Source: Annona cherimola (taxonomy: Eukaryota; Streptophyta; Magnoliopsida; Magnoliales; Annonaceae). Taken from it: a stretch of 64,000 nucleotides of DNA. The stretch covers positions 125,272,564-125,336,563 of the forward strand of contig CM059971.1 in the NCBI GenBank assembly GCA_030490835.1, read 5' to 3'. The notes under the pieces were generated by a model. The model ran no database searches and had not been told where the DNA came from. It saw only the letters and a list, made by a program, of their open reading frames with translations. Below, in pieces: positions 57,473 to 64,000 of this stretch (positions within the stretch are counted from its first letter, which is position 1; each line of letters begins with the position of its first letter). Position numbers and translations under genes: made by a program.

Positions 57473-58631
57473 AGTTATATACTACTTTTGTTAAAAAAAG
57501 GTCGTATGCTATTTTTGTAAGATAACTATCGTGCCACGAACAGTCTTAATCCGCGTTTTTCATAAACGTGATGTTTTTGCATTTGTACTTATATGGTTTC
57601 CACAAAATTGCATGTTTGTCATTAGTTGTCAAAAAATTTACAAGTGCACTTATATAGTTTGTCTAAAATTGTCAGCATATCACTTCCGTTAACGTGAAGA
57701 CTTTGACGGCTAAAAAGTTTAAGAAAATAAAAAATTAAAATTAAAATTATTATTTAAAATCGCTATTTCTGTTACAAATATTTTAAAAGAAAATATACTG
57801 TTCAAGAATAAAATATTCAAATAAATGTTTAAATAATAAAAATAATCAACTTATTAAATATTTTAAGGTCATTTTTCTTTTTTTTAAAAAAAAAATAATA
57901 ATCAGCAACCTCGTCCTGACGAAAGCGATACACATGCAATTTTTTGAAAATTAATAACACACTTTCTATTTTGCCCAAACTAGGTAGGTACGGATGAAAA
58001 ACCCCTTGTAAAATCTGGCACCACTGAAGACGTATAACTTTTTGTTAATAATGATAATGATAACGGGAAGTACTTCCGATACAATTGAATTACTTCAATG
58101 ATGCAACCTTATTTTGGCCCATTATGACTATTAAATCAAAAACTGGTAACTTATTTTGTTTAAAATTATTTATTTTATCACAATAATAAAAACCATTCCA
58201 ATTAAAGTTTTCGGTGGGTCTCACCTACTAAAAATATGTATAACCATATGAAATCATATGAAAATCAATTATTATTTATTGAAATATTGTAATAATTTAT
58301 GGAGTCATTCACTTATATAACATAAGATGAATGTTTTAAATATATAATATGAATGTTGAATTAACCATTTTGATATAAATATATAAATCGAACAATTTTA
58401 TTTCAATAATTTTTATCTATAATTCTATCACTTTTATCAAATGGGGGTCCTCGCGAGTGTTTGACGTAAATGGAACTCCATGTCGATTTAACATTTGAAC
58501 TATAAAGATGGGAGTAGATGGGACAACTAAACTGAAAACTTCAAGGGTGTCGCAATCCTAGAAGTATTTCCCAATAATAGACAATAGTAATGATAATGGT
58601 AATATGGCCATGCCCACAAAGCCATTCTGCG
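57473..58631. other. Intergenic, 3' flank of GDSL gene D
   Basis: 57590-57700 has one arm of a Mutator-like repeat (GTACTTATATGGTTT, repeated as GCACTTATATAGTTT), without a partner arm. The rest is AT-rich. Confidence 0.4.
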
Positions 58632-60480
58632 TCAAATTAAGTTGTGGCTACCATCTTGCTGAAGTGATGACAAGCAGGAGGTGTTGCTGAAATATGACAC
58701 TTCCATCACTCTGTTGGCAATAAATTGATATGCCGCTTCCGTGGGATGAAGTCCATCCCAACAAACATATGTTGATGGATGGCTGCATAAATTTTCCAAG
58801 CCGGTTCCGCAAATAGCCGAAGTATTGAAATTATAAGGCCCTCCCTGACCACAGCATGCCCTCAGCACTGTCCCATTTCCGAACCCTGCAGCAACAACCA
58901 CCAGCGGATCAGAGCTGGTGTATGTGATATATGGATCTATTTCAAGCAGAAAAATGGAGCTTAGTTACCATATTTGGATGGAGAGATGTACAAGGGCATG
59001 GCAGCATTGTAATAATCGGCATACAAGATGGTAGCATTGGGGTGCAGAGCTCGTAGCCTATGCAGCTTCCTCTTCAGTAGGCCATGGTACTTCTCCATGA
59101 GCTCATTCACATGCCTGAGACAACCAGTTCGAGGATCGTAGTCTTCTGCGATGCTGTCGTTCTTAAACTTGTTTAGATACGCTGGGAGACAACCAATTGG
59201 TAGGTTGCCTGGGACCAGGATTGTCCTGGCCCCATGCTCGATCACCTTCTGCATTGCATGCATTAATCAATAAATGAATGATGTACTACATGCAAATATG
59301 CAATGCAAGTGTATATAGTAAATGGATGGAGTAGTAGAGTTCATCTGATCCCAATAAACTAACTTACAGTTATAGCTGATGCAACAACATTGACAACCAT
59401 GGGCATGAATGTTTGAATCTCATCAAGGCTGTGGTTCCCAAGCAAGGGGAAACTAAGGTCGTTACCTCCAATCTCTCCCATGAGAATCAGAGAGTTGCCA
59501 AGGAAGTTCTCACAATCTGAGATACATGTTTAAATCCACATGAAAGAAAATGTCAAATTAAAAACAGATGTTCAAGTCATGGAAGCATTATACGAAAATT
59601 CGCTTGACAACGGGTACACACAATCTGTTGAGAAGATGGATCAGTTGACAGGTCTAATTTATAGACAAAAAATATATATATATTGAAATAGTTACCTGAT
59701 TGGCTAGAGCATAGGGAATGCAAGAGTTGTTCGAACCACTCCAGCTGAATTCCTAGCGAATTGTTGGTCATGGATATATAAATACCTCTTTCTTCAAAGA
59801 AAGAGGGGCCAAGGGCCGTGGCTCCAGCAACCGCAAAATTCGCTCCTTGGCTAAAATTTTTGCCGGGCACAAGATAGGGCGGTGGGAACGGAAGGCCTAA
59901 TTTCTCGGCTGTTTTGAAAACAATCATATATTTCTATAAGAAAAGTTCTCATACATATATGAAGCAAAATTTTATTTATATAGAACAAATCTTTGCTGCA
60001 AATAATATTATATGAAATAAATTGTACTAGCCTTTAGTATGTGGCCAAAACAAAGGCTGCATATAGGGACATTCATCTGTTGTGGTAAGTATACATTACT
60101 TTTAATGTGAAACTTGTAATTCAATAAAAAATAATCATTATACATAATTGCATACACATGAATACTCTTCATGGGAGCAGACAGGGCGAGGCAGGGCAGG
60201 CATACATACCTATGAAGTCTACTATCAAACGTCCATTGGAGAATCGGCCGGCTGGGTGATGGAAGTAAGTCATGCCATATGGAGAGTAAACCTTGCCAGT
60301 AAATCCGGAGATATGGTCATAAAATGCATTGCCAGCGTCAGTAAGAGAATCCCCAAAGCTAAAGATGGAAGTGTAGCAGCTCAATGCAAGAGGAGCGGAA
60401 TTCAGAAGGGCAACCAGGATTGTAAAACTATGAAAGAGCTTCAAGGGGTATTTGCAATGGAAAGAAGGAGAAGAAGCCAT
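58632..60480 (-). CDS. GDSL esterase/lipase D (five exons, 388 aa)
   Basis: Exons on the minus strand: 60480-60210, 59908-59696, 59516-59368, 59248-58969 and 58885-58632 (271, 213, 149, 280, 254 bp), all introns GT-AG. Signal peptide MASSPSFHCK... to about residue 32; block [22 protein letters not shown]; exon 3 GEIGGNDLS with Met before it in place of Leu; C-terminal HPSTYVCWDGLH with the catalytic Asp and His kept although the usual Asp before PSTY is His. The exon 5 tail SCLSSLQQDGSHN matches gene B, so B and D are the closest pair. Predicted secreted ester hydrolase, substrate unknown. Confidence 0.92.
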
Positions 60481-60543
60481 TGATTATTTGTGGAAAAGAG
60501 ATAGCTAGATCTGTGATGCGCCTCTTCTGCAGATCAGCAGCCC

Positions 60544-60550
60544 TCTTATA
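60544..60550 (-). promoter_or_regulatory. TATA box of GDSL gene D
   Basis: On the minus strand GCGTTATAAGAGG lies 64 bp upstream of the ATG. Flanks TTTGACTTGGGAGCG and CTGATCTGCAG are shared with genes B and A respectively. Confidence 0.7.
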
Positions 60551-60974
60551 ACGCTCCCAAGTCAAACCCTTGCGGTTCCCCATGCAGTCGCAGGCACGTA
60601 AATTCCTCATGGTTCCTATTTTCTGGGAATAGTTAATACTTGAGCAGTGGATTGTTTAGTCTCAGCTCTGAATTATGAAAGTTCATAGGCTTGGATGGAA
60701 TGAATAAATAGGATGAGAACATGCCAATGCACATTGAGAACAAGAAAAGTAGTATTAAAAATGTACAAAGTTATATTGAAAATTGAAAAAAAAAAAATTT
60801 ATCTTAAGATGAAAAATCTCATTAAATCGTTTGGAATACTTAGGTGAGAACGTGGCTTCCACCTGTACAGTTTTCAAAATATGATTTTCTATTTTAGTTA
60901 TCTAATTATATTCTCTTTTTATTTTTATTCCAATCTTCTAATCATTTTTCACATAATTATCTTATTTATTTTGG

Positions 60975-61625
60975 TAATTGATCCTTTTAGACCGGTCTAA
61001 AATTTGATAATTTCAGACCAATCCAAATATATATCTTTTTTGTTTTTGAAAAGCTTTTTATAAATACATTAATCTAGTTATATTTAACTTATAATCAAGT
61101 TTTATTATTTTGGATATGTATATATATATATTTAAATTTTTAAATACAAGAGGTATTTAAGTTATTTTAAACTGTATTTAAAATTTTAAATAAATATATA
61201 CACATATCCAAAAATGGTAAATTTTAGTTTATAAACTAAATATAATTAGATTAACATGTTCATAAAAATTTCAAAAAATATATATTTGGACCGTTTGAAA
61301 TCACGAGATTTCAGGCTGGTTTGAAAATATTGTTCCTGTTATATTATATCATTCTTACAATTTTTAAAAATATTCATTTTCTCTACTTTTTTACTTTTCG
61401 ACCGACATTATCAAGAGTCACAATCTTCTATATATTTTTATTTTAAAAAATTATATTATTTAAAATGACTTAAATACTTATGTATTTAAAAATCATAATA
61501 AATATATACGTATATCCAAAAATGGTAAAACTTGATTTATAAATTAAACATAACTAGATTAATGTGTTTATAAAAAATTTAAAAATATATATATATTTAG
61601 ACCGGTCTAAAATGATCACCAGGCC
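60975..61625. mobile_element. Foldback elements with GACCGGTCTAAA ends
   Basis: GACCGGTCTAAA occurs at 60990 and 61600, and a related GGACCGTTTGAAATC at 61287. Arms between them carry the common core (TATATTTAACTTATAATCAA, AAAATGGTAAA(A)CTT). It looks like two adjoining foldbacks of one family. Confidence 0.65.
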
Positions 61626-62120
61626 ATTATCAAATGTACGTTATTTGTAACTAAAAAAATTTTGCATAGATGTATGAGCTTTACTAGATTACGTTTCTCA
61701 TGAAGTTTTTGAATTTATTTAATATTTTTTGAATTTGATATTTTCTTAAATGTTCAATTTAGATGAATAATTATTCATTTTGCGGGATTCGGATTATCCG
61801 TGTTCTTATACTATTTACAAATGTTGCCATATAATAGGCTTCGCGAGAAAAGCTTAAAGTTATGCTTGAAAATTCACGAATAAAAATTACGTGCCCTCAT
61901 GACTGCAAAAATTCGATCTTAGTGACCTCAAATCTAAAATTGTCGCATATTCTTTTCTTTTTTTTTTCTTGCAACTGAAGTGTAAAAAAAAAAAAAATTC
62001 TTACCATCACGTGCTTCCCACTTGGCGATGGCGCCTGAATGGCAGTGGATCTCAATTAATGATGCCACTTACGGATCTGATCGCGTTTGAAAGCTGAAAT
62101 AGAAGAGAAGTTTCTTGGGT
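61626..62120. other. Intergenic, no gene recognised
   Basis: No feature assignable. Confidence 0.4.
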
Positions 62121-62402
62121 TGGATTTGGAACGTGAAACGGAATTAATCACGTTTTAATTTTTAATAGAATAGAAAAGGGCATTTTGGTAATTATACAAC
62201 TAGAATAGAATTGATTTGGAACGTGGAACGGAGTTAATCACGTTTTAATTTTTAATAGAATAGAAAAGAATTGAAAAGGGCATTTTGGTAATTATACAAC
62301 CAGAATATAATTGATTTGGAACGTGGAACGGAATTACTCGCGTTTTAATTTTTAATAGAATAGAAAAAGGCATTTTGGCAATTATACAACTAGAATAGAA
62401 TA
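62121..62402. repeat. Minisatellite of 90-100 bp, three copies
   Basis: The unit starting GATTTGGAACGTG occurs at about 62123, 62213 and 62313; the second has a 10-bp insertion (ATTGAAAAGG). Each ends GGCATTTTGG(T/C)AATTATACAAC. Confidence 0.9.
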
Positions 62403-62445
62403 CCTAATTAATTTAATACTAGTGTTATTTAAATATAAAATTTAA

Positions 62446-62720
62446 GAGTGTGTTTGGTAAATGGTAAAAAATGTCAAGCTAAAATTCTTCACTTTCCATA
62501 ATTTCTCTATTTTTACTCATTTTTTCATATCGTCTAGTGTAATTATCTTACTTTCAATCATTTTTAAACAACTACACATACGACTAACATATCTATTTTA
62601 ACTTTATTTTCTTTACTCCTTATCATTACCTCTACCATATCACATTATCTTCTTTTAATTTAACAATTTTTATGCCAAAAGTTTTTCATCCAAAATTTTT
62701 ATAACTTCCCAAACATATCC
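62446..62720. mobile_element. Tourist-like MITE, family A (275 bp)
   Basis: Starts GAGTGTGTTTGG and ends CCAAACATATCC, flanked by TAA (62443-62445, 62721-62723). It shows the family's terminal repeat most clearly. Confidence 0.85.
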
Positions 62721-62892
62721 TAAATTCTGAAATAAGTAATATAATCACTACCGTTTAAAGCAAAGCTCATTAAAAAGATGTTCTTTGGCTAGATAGATGT
62801 TTATTTTGATTTTTTAAAATCAATTTTCTCTTTGGTGTATCCAATAAATAGTCCTGAACCGTTAGGTTTTAAATCAATTTGATTTTGATGTG

Positions 62893-63595
62893 TTTGTTTG
62901 TATATATATATATATATAGAGAAATATTCAAGTGCAATGCAACTGTACGGCAACATCGACACAGTTACGCCAAAACGGGCCCCACATGATCATAAAATTA
63001 TAATTTATTCCACCCATTGTATTTAGAATAATGTATTCTATTATCATACCAATTTTTATCCCAATCGGATATGTATATAGACCCCATCTAAAAATGGTAT
63101 AAATTCAATAAAATAGTTTGATGTAAATAACAACTTTAAAGTGATTTTTTCAACATGTAAATTATTTTCTATAAAATTTATATATAAATAACTAATTGTA
63201 TAAATTTTCATTGCATTATAATATGTGTGGGACCCATTTTTTAGCAACTACACTGCTCAACTGCACTGGAATAGGTCTCATATATATATATATGTGGAAA
63301 TAATCCAGTGCATGCGACTGCATTGTGCAATCCACGCACTGTGGGCCCCACTTAATCATAAATAGAAAATCCACCCCACCCATTGTATTTAGAATTGTTC
63401 ACTTTATTAGCATACCAATTTTCATCCAAATCCAACATGTGTGTAGTCCTCATCTTAAAATGGTGCAAAATCAACGTAATAAAATAGTTTAATGTAAATA
63501 TCAAGTTTAAAGTGGTTTTTTCAACATCTAAACCATCTAAAGTATGATTTAATATGGATAAATAAGTGTATAAAGTTTCATTACAATTGTAGACG
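62893..63595. mobile_element. Two tandem family B MITEs
   Basis: Units at about 62893-63285 and 63285-63595 (the second cut short), in the same orientation, joined by CATATATATATATATGTGG. Left end GAGAAATATTCAAGTGCAAT; inverse right end of the first unit GAGACCTATTCCAGTGCAGT, giving a terminal repeat of about 20 bp. Confidence 0.78.
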
Positions 63596-64000
63596 AACTC
63601 AAGATTCATAGAAAAATTCAGGAAAATTTTTTCGCTTGGCCTTGAGATATGGACTCTTTTTCTGGAGTGGGAATAAAATGGAAATGAAAATGAATAAAAC
63701 TAATTGAATAGAAAAACATGATAAGATAATTGAAATATAAGAATAAAAATGTTAAAAATGTAGAATATACAGATAATTCGTGTCGTTGATTTTGCCATTT
63801 CACTCCGTTCTCCATTCTCACCCATCCGTTGCAGTTGACCATTCATGCAGGTGATATCTCTGTATATCTGTCCAGCTGCAAGAGATCGGGAGAGTTTATT
63901 TTATTGCCGGCAAGAGATCACCTTGTATTTCGGGAAGCCGGATTCTTAATTCATAAGCTCAGTTCGTGATTCACGTGTATTTAAAAAACTTTTTCGACGT
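63596..64000. other. Right-edge sequence, no gene recognised
   Basis: 63640-63790 looks like part of a MITE body (GGAGTGGGAATAAAATGGAA). Nothing else assignable before the window ends. Confidence 0.35.

Overview
The window is nuclear DNA of a flowering plant. It is AT-rich and dominated by transposable elements, with split genes that have canonical plant introns, plant Ty1/copia and L1-type retrotransposons, plant MITE families, and a decayed copy of the plant transcription factor gene SCARECROW. I cannot name the species from the sequence alone.

The only intact-looking host genes are four paralogous GDSL esterase/lipase genes: 19.2-21.1 kb (minus), 32.5-34.1 kb (minus), 49.3-50.9 kb (plus) and 58.6-60.5 kb (minus). 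Each has five exons with conserved intron phases; exon 2 is always 213 bp and exon 3 always 149 bp. They predict secreted enzymes of 371-388 residues with Ser, Gly, Asn and Asp/His of the SGNH fold in place. A 3' fragment of a fifth copy lies near 11.4 kb. They form a local family that grew by duplication, with one member inverted. Two members have a GC-AG second intron, and three share a core promoter module that the inverted member lacks.

From left to right: a Ty1/copia retrotransposon on the minus strand (1-7109, its 3' LTR off the left edge) with long LTRs rich in palindromic GTCGAC units; a gene-poor stretch of Tourist-like MITEs, foldback elements and a Mutator-like element (7-19 kb); GDSL gene A; a Mutator-like element just upstream of it and then a Pack-MULE-like element carrying a SCARECROW fragment (21.2-24.4 kb); foldback and (TA)n-flanked MITEs (25-31 kb); GDSL gene B; a three-level nest at 36.6-43.5 kb (L1-type LINE inside a Tourist-like MITE inside a TA-flanked MITE); a MITE array; a solo LTR of the first copia family at 46-47.8 kb, itself inside a palindromic element; GDSL gene C; a Mutator-like element with a perfect target duplication; a SINE with a 14-bp target duplication at 57.2 kb; GDSL gene D; and a final stretch of foldbacks, a minisatellite and MITEs.

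Exon boundaries, target-site duplications and terminal repeats were read by eye. Family names for repeats A-F are labels used here, not database names.
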